A DNA stretch of 64,000 nt from Streptomyces sp. RPT161 (GCF_027533845.1 NZ_JAPZVN010000021.1:51867-115866), one strand, 5' to 3'. Numbered from the stretch's first letter, positions 25,880 through 34,757 are shown. The notes: generated by a model not told the origin, from the sequence alone. Made by a program: numbers and translations.

Positions 25880-27016
25880 ATGACCGTGCAAAACGCCCCA
25901 GTTACCGGCAAGGCCGCGACAGCTGCGGCTTTCAAATCTACGAAAGGCTCCTCGCCGGTCGAGGCTTTGGGCCTATTGGGAGTACCGATGAGGGACTTGT
26001 CCACGGCGAAATGGAGTCATGTGACCCGCCGCATCACCGACATGAGAAGGTGTCGGCTCGGCGGGCTGTGCTCACCGCCACAGCTGGGCGACCTGGTGGT
26101 GGCGGAGGTCACCCGGGTGGGCGGCCATGAGCGGCTGGAGGACGCCCACGGCCGCGGTGTGCGACTGCACAAGGGTGACCTGGTGGTCGGCGCGTGCGGC
26201 AACCGGTACGCGACCGACTTCTACGAGGGCTACCACCGCCCCGGCCCCCGCGCCCACCTGCTCACCGCGGGCGGCGTGATCGGCACCGCGGTCTCCTGGC
26301 ACACCAGCTGCCAGGCGCCCACCGAGCTGGAGATCGTGGGCGCGCTCACCAACGAGGACAGCCTGCCGCTGTCCCTGGAGCACTTCGCCAGACCGCGCCC
26401 CCCGTCGCCGGTCGCGGCGCCGGGGAACGGCCCGCACGCCATCGCCGTGGTGGGCTCCTCGATGAACTCCGGCAAGACCACCACCGCCGCCGGGCTGATC
26501 AGCGGCTGGTCCCGCGCCGGACTGGTGGCGGGCGCCGCCAAGGTGACCGGCTCCGGGAGCGGCAAGGACCGCTGGACGTACCTCGACGCGGGAGCGGCCC
26601 ATGTGGTCGACTTCCTGGACTTCGGGATGTCCTCCACCTTCGGCTACCCCACCGACCGGCTCCGCTCCACGATGCTCACCATGCGGGACACCCTGGTGCA
26701 CGACGGGGCGAACGCCATCGTGCTGGAGATCGCGGACGGACTGCTGCAGGATGAGACCCGGCTGCTGACCGCCTCGCTGTCCGAGGTGTGCCAAGGCACG
26801 GTGCTCGCGGTGGGTGACGCGCTCGCCGCCCACGCCGGAGTCGAGTTGCTCCGGTCGACGGACGTGCCGGTACTGGCCGTCAGCGGTCTGGTGACGGCCA
26901 GCCCGCTGGCCGCCCGGGAGGCCGCCGCCGTCACCGGTCTACCGGTGCTGTCCCCGGCCCAGCTCGCCGAAGGGGCGGCGCTCGATCTGCTGGCCGACCA
27001 CGCCCTCGCACAGTGA
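25880..27016 (+). CDS. P-loop protein with N-terminal barrel-like domain (BioD/DUF1611-like NTPase)
   Basis: 378 residues from ATG 25880, 5 nt after the small ORF. A second start, ATG 25988, has GGGAG 5 nt upstream and would remove 36 residues that have clearly lower third-position GC. The first third (LGDLVVAEVTRVGG, GDLVVGACGNRYATDFYEGY) looks like a small beta domain. The second part has a P-loop GSSMNSGKTTT (about 192-202) and AKVTGSGSGKDRW, then DGANAIVLEIADGLLQDET, resembling the dethiobiotin-synthetase/DUF1611 NTPase fold. It probably couples ATP hydrolysis to modification or activation of a small substrate. Its stop overlaps the next start. Confidence 0.75.
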   Translation: MTVQNAPVTGKAATAAAFKSTKGSSPVEALGLLGVPMRDLSTAKWSHVTRRITDMRRCRLGGLCSPPQLGDLVVAEVTRVGGHERLEDAHGRGVRLHKGDLVVGACGNRYATDFYEGYHRPGPRAHLLTAGGVIGTAVSWHTSCQAPTELEIVGALTNEDSLPLSLEHFARPRPPSPVAAPGNGPHAIAVVGSSMNSGKTTTAAGLISGWSRAGLVAGAAKVTGSGSGKDRWTYLDAGAAHVVDFLDFGMSSTFGYPTDRLRSTMLTMRDTLVHDGANAIVLEIADGLLQDETRLLTASLSEVCQGTVLAVGDALAAHAGVELLRSTDVPVLAVSGLVTASPLAAREAAAVTGLPVLSPAQLAEGAALDLLADHALAQ

Positions 27017-28098
27017 TGCGGGCCGCCGTTTACCTGCCGGACGGCGGCGTCGGGCCGGGCCGGTTGGCTGAGGTGGAACTGGCGGCCCAGATCGCCGGGC
27101 CCGCCGAACTCGCGCTGGCCGAGGTGACGGTGTGCGACGAGCGCGGTGGCGAGCCGCTGCACCGCCCCGACCTGGTGTACGAGCCAGCGGCGGGCGGCGG
27201 CCCGCTGGCCGGCGCGGAGGCGGAACGGCAGGCGCGGGCGTTCGGCCTCACCAACGCCGCGTACCACGCCCAGCGCGCTCTGCGCTTCGCCGCCGACCTG
27301 CTGGGGGAACCGCTGCCGCACCTGGTGGTACGGGTCGGCGCCCACGCCTCCCCCAGCCGCTGGGGCGGCGGCCACTACCGGCTGCCCGGGGACGTCAGCC
27401 CGCCCGAGCCGTACCCGGTGGCACCGACCGGTGAGGTCCACCTCGGTGGCGGACGCGCCTTCGTCCCGGGTACCGGGGCACCGTACTTCAACGCCCCGGC
27501 GCACAACGCGGCCATCGTGTACCACGAGGTGGGCCACCACATCTGCCGGCACACCGCCGACTTCCGGGCGAACCGGCTGCGCCCGCCGGACGACCAGCAC
27601 AGCGGCAAGGTCGCCCTGGACGAGGGCACCGCGGACTTCCTGACCGCGGTGCTGCTGGGCACCCCGGACATCTACGGCTGGCACCGCAGGCACATCCCGC
27701 AGTGGGATCCGCGGCGCCGCCGACTCGACGCCCGCTGGACCATGGCCTTCCTACGGCCCAGGTCCAGCGGGCACGCGCACGCCAACGGCACGATCTGGGC
27801 CTCGGCCCTGTGGACCGCGCGCTGCCGGGTGCTGGCGGACGGCGGCGACGGCGAACGCTTCGACCGGATGCTGCTGCGCGCACTGTCCGGGCTCGGCAGC
27901 TCCGAAGGGGCGGTGGCGGACGAGCAGGACCGGCGCAACCGCTTCTCCGAACTGCTGCGCGAACTGCTCGCCGCCGACGCCGCGCTCGCCCCGGCGGTCC
28001 GCGCCGCCATGGCCGACCACGGCATCCACCCCGAGGGCGGCAACGCCGAGTTGCGGGCCCGGATGAGAGGCACATCCACTCCGGCGGTGACGACATGA
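27013..28098 (+). CDS. gluzincin-type metallopeptidase (HExxH) in a peptide/exporter cassette
   Basis: 361 residues; GTG 27013 overlaps the previous stop (ATG 27016 is the alternative). The zinc site is YHEVGHHICRH (HExxH about 171-175) with a downstream ALDEGTADFLTAVLLG about 30 residues later that supplies the Glu ligand, the order seen in thermolysin-type gluzincins. There is no signal peptide, so it acts inside the cell, unlike secreted thermolysins. Between an NTPase and an ABC exporter gene with 4-nt overlaps, the natural inference is processing of a peptide before export. The N-terminal 110 residues contain no recognised domain. Confidence 0.8.
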   Translation: MMRAAVYLPDGGVGPGRLAEVELAAQIAGPAELALAEVTVCDERGGEPLHRPDLVYEPAAGGGPLAGAEAERQARAFGLTNAAYHAQRALRFAADLLGEPLPHLVVRVGAHASPSRWGGGHYRLPGDVSPPEPYPVAPTGEVHLGGGRAFVPGTGAPYFNAPAHNAAIVYHEVGHHICRHTADFRANRLRPPDDQHSGKVALDEGTADFLTAVLLGTPDIYGWHRRHIPQWDPRRRRLDARWTMAFLRPRSSGHAHANGTIWASALWTARCRVLADGGDGERFDRMLLRALSGLGSSEGAVADEQDRRNRFSELLRELLAADAALAPAVRAAMADHGIHPEGGNAELRARMRGTSTPAVTT

Positions 28099-29897
28099 GC
28101 GGCACCTACAAGACCGAACGCGCACTATGGCGATTCCGCGGCTATGGCACTCCGTATATGCGGATACTTTCGTTGGGATTCGGTCTGCGCATCTGCGAGA
28201 TGACCGCGGACCTGGCGACACCGTGGCCGGTCGCCGCGGTCATCGACCGGGTACTCGGAATGAGTTCCTCGCACAATCCGCTCAGTTCGCTGCTGGATCT
28301 GTTCGGCACCGGGAAAACCGCGATGCTGACCACCGCCGCCGCTTCCGTGGTGCTGCTGGCCGTGGTGTCCGGGGCGTTCGACTACGCGGGCGACCGGGTG
28401 ATGAACGGTACCGGCGAACGCATCAGCGTGGCGATCCGCGCGGACGCGTACGCCCATCTCCAGCGGTTGCCGATGAGCTACCACGACCGGCAGGCGGTGG
28501 GCGAGTCGACGAGCAGGATCATCACCGACTGCGGCCGGATCAAGGACAGCCTGGTGGCGCTGTTCTCCACCCTGTTCCCGGGGCTGCTGTCCATCGCCAG
28601 CTTCGCCGTCGCCCTGCTGCTGCTCGACTGGCGGTTCGGCCTGATCGGCCTGGGCTGCATTCCGCTGGTGCTCGTCACCGGGGCACGCATCCGCCGGCTG
28701 GGCCACCGGGCGGCGCGACGGCAGCGGGAGGCCGAGGGACGGCTGGCCGGACTGGTCACCGAGTCCCTGCGCGGCATCAGGACCGTGCACTCCTTCGGCC
28801 GGCAGGACCTGCACGACCAGCACTTCGCGGCGGAGAGCGACGGCACCCTGCGGGCGGGCCTGGACGCCACTGACATCCAGGCCCGTCGGGTGCCGCTGCT
28901 GGAAGTGGCGACGGCGGTCGGTACCGCGTCCCTGCTGTGGGTCGGCGGAACGGGTGTGACGCACGGCTGGTGGAGCGTGGGCCATCTGGTGGTGGCGCTC
29001 AGCTATCTGGCCGGGATGATCAACCCCATCCGGTCGCTGTCGAAGCTGTCCATCACCTTCAGCCAGGGGCAGGCCTCCGCCGAGCGGATCATCTCGATCC
29101 TGGACGAGCCTCGCCCGTCCGGCGGCAGCGGCAAGAACCTGCCCGCCCGCGCCCTGGGCCGGATCGAGTTCAGCGGCGTCACGATGGCCTACGGACGGCG
29201 GCCCGCCCTGCGCCGGCTCGACCTGACCGTCGAACCCGGCGAACGGGTGGCGCTCACCGGCCCCAACGGGGTGGGCAAGTCCACCGCGCTGGCCCTGATC
29301 GCCGGTCTGTACCGGCCGACCCGAGGCGCGGTGCGCATCGACGGCCACGCCACCAGTGAGCTGCCGGAACGCTGGCTGCACCGCCAGGTCGCGGTGGTGC
29401 TCCAGGACACCTTCCTGTTCTCCGGCACCCTGGCGGACAACATCCGCTACTCCCGGCCCGACGCCTCCCCCCGCGAGGTGGCCGAGGCCGCCGAGGCCGC
29501 GCTGGTCACCGACTTCGCCCAGGCGCTCCCCGACGGGCTGCAGACCCGGCTCGGCGACGGCGGCACCGGGCTGTCCGGCGGGCAACGGCAGCGGGTGGGC
29601 ATCGCCCGGGCGCTGCTCGCCGACGCGCCGATCGTGCTGCTGGACGAGCCGACCTCCGGGCTGGACGTGGAAGCCGAGCGGCTGGTCGTGGCCGCGCTGC
29701 GCCGACTGGTCACCGACCGGACCGTGGTGATGACCACCCACCGGCCCGCGCTGCTGCGGATGGCGACCCGCGAGGTCCGGCTGACCCCGACGGACGGCGC
29801 GCGCCGCAAGACGCCCCCGGGTGTCCCCCTGGGCGGCGGCCCGCTGCTGACCGACCCGCGCGACCCCGTCAACGTGCGGCCGGCGGAGGGTGGTTGA
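28095..29897 (+). CDS. ABC exporter, fused permease and ATPase (ABCB/MdlB type)
   Basis: A 600-residue half-transporter; ATG 28095 overlaps the preceding stop (ATGA). Six membrane helices (about 20-330) precede the ATPase with Walker A GPNGVGKST (about 389), Q-loop VVLQDTFLFSG, signature LSGGQRQR (about 493), Walker B IVLLDEPTSGLD and the switch His in TTHRPA. All catalytic residues are intact. It lacks the C39 peptidase domain of bacteriocin exporters, but a separate peptidase is encoded immediately upstream. It probably exports the product of the cassette, or a peptide or lipid. Confidence 0.9.
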   Translation: MSGTYKTERALWRFRGYGTPYMRILSLGFGLRICEMTADLATPWPVAAVIDRVLGMSSSHNPLSSLLDLFGTGKTAMLTTAAASVVLLAVVSGAFDYAGDRVMNGTGERISVAIRADAYAHLQRLPMSYHDRQAVGESTSRIITDCGRIKDSLVALFSTLFPGLLSIASFAVALLLLDWRFGLIGLGCIPLVLVTGARIRRLGHRAARRQREAEGRLAGLVTESLRGIRTVHSFGRQDLHDQHFAAESDGTLRAGLDATDIQARRVPLLEVATAVGTASLLWVGGTGVTHGWWSVGHLVVALSYLAGMINPIRSLSKLSITFSQGQASAERIISILDEPRPSGGSGKNLPARALGRIEFSGVTMAYGRRPALRRLDLTVEPGERVALTGPNGVGKSTALALIAGLYRPTRGAVRIDGHATSELPERWLHRQVAVVLQDTFLFSGTLADNIRYSRPDASPREVAEAAEAALVTDFAQALPDGLQTRLGDGGTGLSGGQRQRVGIARALLADAPIVLLDEPTSGLDVEAERLVVAALRRLVTDRTVVMTTHRPALLRMATREVRLTPTDGARRKTPPGVPLGGGPLLTDPRDPVNVRPAEGG

Positions 29898-30020
29898 GCC
29901 ACGCCGTCGTGGGTGGGGGCGACGGGCGGCGCCCGGTACCCGTTGATCGACTTGCCGTCCCCGCCGCACGGGTGTCGCCTGAATGGAGGGGTCCCCGGCG
30001 CGGGGAAATGGAGGTCCGCC

Positions 30021-30428
30021 ATGAGCACGACGCATCCCGTGCAGCCGGCGCGGCACGGCAGGCCGCACCAGCGCGTCACACAGCGCCACCGCTCGGGCTG
30101 GGTGGTGCCCGCCGTCCTCGGATTCGCCTTCGGCGCCTACGCCCTCTTCCTTGAGCAGGCCAACGGCGTCGACGCCGGCATCGCGGCGCTACGCGGGCTG
30201 GTCGCCGCGGTCGTGCTGGGGGCGGTCTGCTTCGTGATCGGCAGGCGGCAGCACTGGATGCAGGCGGAGAGCCAGGCGGCCGCCTACGGGGTGGTCTTCG
30301 GCATGGCGATGGGCTATCTGCTCAACCTCAGCGGCTGGTCGCTGCTCAGGTCCTGCCTGCTGGGGCTGGTCTTCGGCCTCGCCATGGCCGCCGGCACCTT
30401 CTACTTCTCCTACATGCGGCGGCACTGA
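30021..30428 (+). CDS. small four-helix membrane protein
   Basis: A 135-residue protein from ATG 30021 with GGAGG 6 nt upstream. After a basic N-terminal 30 residues there are four hydrophobic segments (WVVPAVLGFAFGAYALFL, GLVAAVVLGAVCFVIG, AAAYGVVFGMAMGYLL, CLLGLVFGLAMAAGTFYF) and a short Arg/His tail. I do not recognise a function. It lies 123 nt after the ABC exporter on the same strand and may or may not belong to that unit. Confidence 0.75.
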   Translation: MSTTHPVQPARHGRPHQRVTQRHRSGWVVPAVLGFAFGAYALFLEQANGVDAGIAALRGLVAAVVLGAVCFVIGRRQHWMQAESQAAAYGVVFGMAMGYLLNLSGWSLLRSCLLGLVFGLAMAAGTFYFSYMRRH

Positions 30429-30453
30429 ACGCAACCGCGCGGGCGGGTGCGGG

Positions 30454-30540
30454 CGTGTTCGCGGATACCAGGGCTTCCGGCGGTAACCACCGCCAACTAC
30501 CGCCGAAACCCTGGTCGTTGACGTCGCACGACCGAACACG
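30454..30540 (+). other. nested inverted repeats (structured leader or terminator)
   Basis: An outer stem CGTGTTCG/CGAACACG (30454-30461 with 30533-30540) encloses an inner hairpin, CCAGGG...CGGCGGTA with TACCGCCG...CCCTGG (30468-30514). It sits 25 nt after one stop and ends 21 nt before the next start, so it could end the upstream transcript or be a regulatory leader of the thiamine-diphosphate enzyme gene. Confidence 0.55.
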
Positions 30541-30561
30541 AGTACCACGGGGGGACCACAG

Positions 30562-32268
30562 ATGACGAGGCATCAGCCTGCCCTGGAGCCGCCCGCCCGG
30601 CTCCTGGTCGACCTGCTGCGGGACGAGGGAGTCGACCGGATCTTCGGCAACCCGGGCACCACGGAGCTTCCGCTGATCAGGGAGGTGGCCGCGGCGGGCG
30701 ACCTGCCGTACGTGCTCGCTCTGCAGGAGCACTCCGCGGTGTCCATGGCGGACGGCTACGCGCGTGGCACCGGCCGGATCTCCTTCGTCAGCCTGCACGC
30801 GGCGGGCGGCCTGGCCAACGGATCGATCGGGATGCTCAACGCACTGCGCTCGCGGACCCCCATGGTGGTGCTCGCCTGCCAGCAGGACCAGCGCCACCTC
30901 GCCCAGGGCCCGATGCTCACCGGCGACCTGGTGGCGATGGCTGCGCCGGTAGCCCACTGCGCCGAGCAGGTGCACCGCGCCGAGGACCTGCCGGTGGTGA
31001 TGCGCCGGGCGTTTCGCCGGGCCCGTACCGCGCCGAGCGGACCGGTGTTCGTCTCCATCCCCACCGATGTGCTCTCCGTTCCGGCCCGGCTGGTACTGCC
31101 GCCGCGCTCCCCGCTGCCCGAGCTGGGCGCGGCGCCCGAGGCGGCACGGGCGGCGCAGGTGCTGACCGCGGCCCGACGGCCCGCGATCGTCGCCGGCGAT
31201 CTGGTCGGACAGAGCGGCGCCGACACCGAACTTCGCGAACTCGCCGAGGAGTTGGGTGCCGCCGTCTATCCGCAGCCGATGTTCGACGCGGTCAACGCCG
31301 ACTCGGAGCACCCGCTCACCGCCTGGCCGCTGCCGCCGGACAACGCCGCCATCCACCGCGTGCTGGCGGAGCACGACATCGTGTTCTTCGCCGGGGTCAC
31401 CATCCGCCCGCACCACTTCCGGCCGCAGAGCGCGGTGCCGGAGGAGGTGGTGCTGGTCCAGTTGGACACCGATCCTGCGCAGATAGCGCGGAACCATCCG
31501 GTCGAGGTCGGCATGGTGGGCGCGATGCGGCCGACGCTCGCCGCGATCACCGCCGAGGTGCGCTCCCGCCGTACACCGGAGTCCGCCGCCGAGGCGGTAC
31601 GGCGAGCCGCGCGCACCGGTGAACGGCTGGTCGCCCAGCGGCTGGCCTGGCGGGAGGAGTCCCGCGCGGCGGCCTGCGCGGCACCGATGCGGCCCACGGC
31701 AGCGGTACAGGCGGTCGCCGACGCGCTACCGGAGTCGGCGGTGGTGGTGGAGGAGGCGGTCAGCTCCGGCCCCGCACTGTGGCGGGCGCTGCGCATCAGA
31801 CGGCCCGGCGACTACCACCACACCGTCGGCGGCGGGCTCGGCTGGGGCATCGGCGCGGCGGTCGGCCTGCAACTCGCCCATCCGGCACGGCCGGTGGTGG
31901 CGGTGGTGGGCGACGGCTCGGCGATGTTCGGCGTGCAGGGGCTGTGGAGCGCGGCCGCCCAGCGGACGCCGGTGGTCGTGGTGGTGCTCAACAACGCGGA
32001 GTACCGGGCGGTCCGGGAACCCGCGGATCCCGCGGAGGCGGCCGGGTATCCGGGCATCGACCTGGTGCGTCCCGCGGTGCGCTGGCCGCTGCTGGCGCGC
32101 TCGTTGGGACTGGACGCGGTACGGGTCCGGCACACCGCGCGGATCGGCCCAGCGATCCGGGACGCCCTGAACGCGGGGCGCCCCACGGTGATCGAGGTGC
32201 CGATCCTCGGCTCGGCCGCCGAACACCGCGCGGCGCACACCGAAGCACCCGGCTGGGTGGGAGTGTGA
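30562..32268 (+). CDS. thiamine-diphosphate enzyme, benzoylformate-decarboxylase-like
   Basis: A 568-residue protein. The catalytic Glu that activates thiamine diphosphate is Glu56 in LQEHSAVSMADGYAR; the cofactor motif is GDGSAMFG ... NN (about 450-478). Overall layout (GNPGTTELPL start, central DHS-like domain, C-terminal PP domain) fits benzoylformate decarboxylases and related 2-oxo-acid decarboxylases. The Mg/ThDP residues are complete. The substrate could be an aryl or branched 2-oxo acid. No aromatic pathway genes accompany it. GGGGGGAC precedes the ATG at 7 nt. Confidence 0.85.
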   Translation: MTRHQPALEPPARLLVDLLRDEGVDRIFGNPGTTELPLIREVAAAGDLPYVLALQEHSAVSMADGYARGTGRISFVSLHAAGGLANGSIGMLNALRSRTPMVVLACQQDQRHLAQGPMLTGDLVAMAAPVAHCAEQVHRAEDLPVVMRRAFRRARTAPSGPVFVSIPTDVLSVPARLVLPPRSPLPELGAAPEAARAAQVLTAARRPAIVAGDLVGQSGADTELRELAEELGAAVYPQPMFDAVNADSEHPLTAWPLPPDNAAIHRVLAEHDIVFFAGVTIRPHHFRPQSAVPEEVVLVQLDTDPAQIARNHPVEVGMVGAMRPTLAAITAEVRSRRTPESAAEAVRRAARTGERLVAQRLAWREESRAAACAAPMRPTAAVQAVADALPESAVVVEEAVSSGPALWRALRIRRPGDYHHTVGGGLGWGIGAAVGLQLAHPARPVVAVVGDGSAMFGVQGLWSAAAQRTPVVVVVLNNAEYRAVREPADPAEAAGYPGIDLVRPAVRWPLLARSLGLDAVRVRHTARIGPAIRDALNAGRPTVIEVPILGSAAEHRAAHTEAPGWVGV

Positions 32269-32275
32269 GCGGCGG

Positions 32276-32806
32276 TCACGCCGCCGCGCGCTGCTCCCGC
32301 TGTCCCTTCGCCAGCAGGTCGTAGAGCGCCTCCGGTGTGACATAGCCGGGCCAGCGGTTGTCGTTGAACAGGTGCACGCCCGCGTCCTGGTAGCACTGGT
32401 CGACCAGTTGGGAGCAGATCATGTGCCGGGTCGAGGCCACGTACCGGCGCAGTCCCGGTATCGGCAGCCGGAACCTGTGCGAGGCGATCGCCGCGTAGTC
32501 CAGGAAGCTGTACGGCACGCCGACGTAACGCGCGGCGGCCGTGCAGATCGCCGCCCGCTGGCCGTCGGTCAGCTCCGGCGGGTAGGCGTAGAGCGTGCGC
32601 TTGCCGGAGTACTCCTCCAGCGAGGCCATCCGCGCCCCACCCGGCTCGGCCTGGAGCAGGCGGCCGTCGGGCAGGACCAGGAAGGCGTGTTCGTAGTCGG
32701 CGAACCCGTTGCCGTTCAGCCACTGCCCGATGCGGATGAGCGTGCCTGCGGAGCCTGGGATTTGGGTGAGCCCGATGTCACCGGGCAGGGGATCGGTGTG
32801 TATCAC
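32276..32806 (-). CDS. permuted papain-like (YiiX/NlpC-P60 type) cysteine hydrolase
   Basis: A 176-residue cytoplasmic protein. The order of catalytic elements, His early (DYEHAFLVLPDG) and Cys late (HMICSQLVDQCYQ), is that of the permuted NlpC/P60 (LRAT/YiiX) group. The N-terminal LPGDIGLTQIPG and VGVPYSFLDYAAI also fit that fold. Members hydrolyse amide or acyl bonds, for example in lipids or murein peptides; the lack of a signal peptide argues against wall turnover. The gene converges on the thiamine-diphosphate enzyme with 7 nt between stops. Confidence 0.65.
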   Translation of the reverse strand: MIHTDPLPGDIGLTQIPGSAGTLIRIGQWLNGNGFADYEHAFLVLPDGRLLQAEPGGARMASLEEYSGKRTLYAYPPELTDGQRAAICTAAARYVGVPYSFLDYAAIASHRFRLPIPGLRRYVASTRHMICSQLVDQCYQDAGVHLFNDNRWPGYVTPEALYDLLAKGQREQRAAA

Positions 32807-33165
32807 GGCGACGTCTCCTCAGCGTTGAGGTCGACGAGCCCGTCGGTGGGCGAGATCCGCGGACCGACATGGCGATTCCTGATTCAACCAGTGTGGCAGG
32901 CTACGGGCGATATGACGATGCCTCAGCGGCACCGGATCTGGGTCGGCTTCGGCAGCTGATCCCGTGTTGGCCATGGATGTTGCCACTGTGGCTGAAGATC
33001 CGTACTTGCCGGAGGCGTTCACGGACCGACACCATGCCCAGACAGCAGGGCCACCAGACAGGACAACCACACAAGCACCGCCGCGGGCCGGACAGCGTGG
33101 CCCCCGGTCGGCGGAACGGTCGAACCGGGATCGGGATGACAGGGGCAAGGCGCGCGGGGGACGGG
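32807..33165. other. intergenic region upstream of the TetR gene
   Basis: 359 nt between divergent genes. No palindrome resembling a gamma-butyrolactone-receptor box and no clear promoter hexamers were identified. Codon bias is absent in all frames. Confidence 0.5.
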
Positions 33166-33978
33166 ATGGGGCAGCAGGACCGGGCCGCGAGGACCCGCCG
33201 GGTGATCGTGGAGACGGCGGCGGCCGTCTTCGACGAACTGGGCTACGACGGGGCGAGCACCACCGAGATCCTCGCCAGATGCGGACTCACCAGAGGCGCC
33301 CTGTACTTCCACTTCCCGTCCAAGGAGGCCATCGCCCAGGCGGTGGTGGCCGCACGGGCGGAGGTGCTGGTCCCGCCGGAGCGCGCGGTGAGGCTCCAGG
33401 CGGCGATCGACCTCACCCTGCGCTTCGCGGACCGGCTCCAGCATGACGCGGTGCTCCGCGCGGCGGTACGGCTGACGACGGGCCAGTCCTCGTTCACGCG
33501 GCCGGACACGCTGCCGTACCGCTCCTCCGCGGACGTCATCCGCGGGCTGTTACGGGAGGCCGCGGAGGGCGGCGAACTGCTCGCCACGGTGGAGCCGGGC
33601 GAGGTCGCACAGCTCATCGTCGGGTCGTTCGCCGGGATCCAACTGCTCTCCCAGGTCTACGAGGAGCGGCGGGACCTGACATCCCGGGTGACGAAGATGT
33701 GGAAGTACCTGCTTCCGGGACTCGCGGTGCCGGGCCTGCTGCCCCGGCTGGTGTTATCCCTCCCGCAGGGCACGGATCCGCACGGCACGGATCCGCACGG
33801 TGCGCGGCTGGCTGACGGGTCGTGCCGGGTGCCCGCGGCCCCTCCGGTCGGCGCCTCCGCGCCGCCCGTGTGCCGCGCCGCCTCCTCTCCGGCAGTCGCC
33901 CGGGTACCGCATCCACGGATGCGGCGCGCCGACGACGTGGCGGGCGGCCGACGGCCACGCCGTGGACCCGCGGTGTGA
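33166..33978 (+). CDS. TetR-family regulator, gamma-butyrolactone-receptor (ScbR/ArpA) type
   Basis: A 270-residue protein from ATG 33166. The HTH region QDRAARTRRVIVETAAAVF...GASTTEILARCGLTRGALYFHF is that of ScbR/ArpA-type receptors, and MWKYLLPGLA matches the end of their ligand domain. Two TTA codons (33550-33552 and 33754-33756) make translation dependent on the bldA tRNA. The last about 60 residues exceed the usual length; they are low complexity and include a 15-bp tandem repeat (33770-33799) encoding GTDPH twice. No butyrolactone synthase (AfsA/ScbA) gene lies in the window, so this is an orphan or pseudo-receptor candidate. Confidence 0.85.
   Translation: MGQQDRAARTRRVIVETAAAVFDELGYDGASTTEILARCGLTRGALYFHFPSKEAIAQAVVAARAEVLVPPERAVRLQAAIDLTLRFADRLQHDAVLRAAVRLTTGQSSFTRPDTLPYRSSADVIRGLLREAAEGGELLATVEPGEVAQLIVGSFAGIQLLSQVYEERRDLTSRVTKMWKYLLPGLAVPGLLPRLVLSLPQGTDPHGTDPHGARLADGSCRVPAAPPVGASAPPVCRAASSPAVARVPHPRMRRADDVAGGRRPRRGPAV
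33770..33799. repeat. 15-bp tandem duplication in the TetR gene
   Basis: Two perfect copies of a 15-bp unit containing a GGATCC site. It encodes two GTDPH repeats in the variable C-terminal extension and keeps frame. Confidence 0.85.
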
Positions 33979-34363
33979 CGGGTTGGCCTGGGGTTTCCCC
34001 CGGTAGTCGCCCAGACAGGTGATCACGGAGTCCAGGGCGTTGCCCATCAGACCCGGGGATCGTTCACCGGTAGTAGTACTCGCACGTGGGTGCACGCTTA
34101 CGGCCGTACCCAATTGGGTTTGGGGAATCGATTCTTCAGACCTTAGGCCCGGCGACCTTCCGCCATTCCTCCCGGCAGGTCGCCGTACGCGGGCCGGGCA
34201 GACGCAGGCGACGGCGTCCGCCCGGCCCTCATCCGTGTCGCAACGCCCGCGAAATTAGGCACTCCGGGTGCACTCCGGTGGCAAATGGCACGAAATACTA
34301 CTTATCTGCCTTTTCATTGGGTATTACGGACTCCGTTCCACCACCTGAATGAGGAGGACGAAA
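33979..34363. other. promoter region of the chaplin gene
   Basis: 385 nt. The last 100 nt are AT-richer than the genome (around 34280-34335), as expected for a developmental promoter, but no confident BldN-type hexamers could be assigned. Nothing else is recognised. Confidence 0.5.
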
Positions 34364-34603
34364 ATGAAGCGACTCATCAAGGCCACCGCGCTGGCCGCGG
34401 CCTCGTGTGCGGCGGTCATCGGCGCCGCGGGCGCCGCCGCCGCCCACGGCGGCGCGAGCGCGAGCGGTAGCGCCGCAAACTCCCCCGGCCTGCTCTCCGG
34501 CAACGTGATCCAGGTACCGATCAACCTCCCGATCAACGTGTGCGGCAACTCGATCGACGTCATCGGGCTGCTGAACCCGGCCGCGGGCAACGTCTGCAAG
34601 TAG
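34364..34603 (+). CDS. short chaplin
   Basis: A 79-residue protein from ATG 34364 with GAGGAGG 7 nt upstream. A signal peptide (KRLIKATALAAASCAAVIGAAGAAAA) is followed by one chaplin domain: SGNVIQVPINLPINVCGNS ... VIGLLNPAAGNVC, with the two conserved Cys that form the disulfide and no sorting signal. Short chaplins (ChpD-H class) self-assemble into amyloid-like fibrils that lower surface tension and coat aerial hyphae. It is a solitary copy in this window. Confidence 0.95.
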   Translation: MKRLIKATALAAASCAAVIGAAGAAAAHGGASASGSAANSPGLLSGNVIQVPINLPINVCGNSIDVIGLLNPAAGNVCK

Positions 34604-34757
34604 GCGCCGCCAGGCGGCCCCGGGCCGTGCGCCTCGCCCGTCGGCACGACCCTCCGCGGAGCCGTTGGCAGACCGGTTCTGAGGAGGCTTCAGGCGTACC
34701 GACGCGATGGAGCCGGTCCGGCGGCCGCCGCGCTTGCGGCGCCGGGAACGGTTCACG

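Noticed and set aside
32807..33165. Butyrolactone-receptor box upstream of the TetR gene
   Set aside because: No palindrome with the expected spacing and core was visible.
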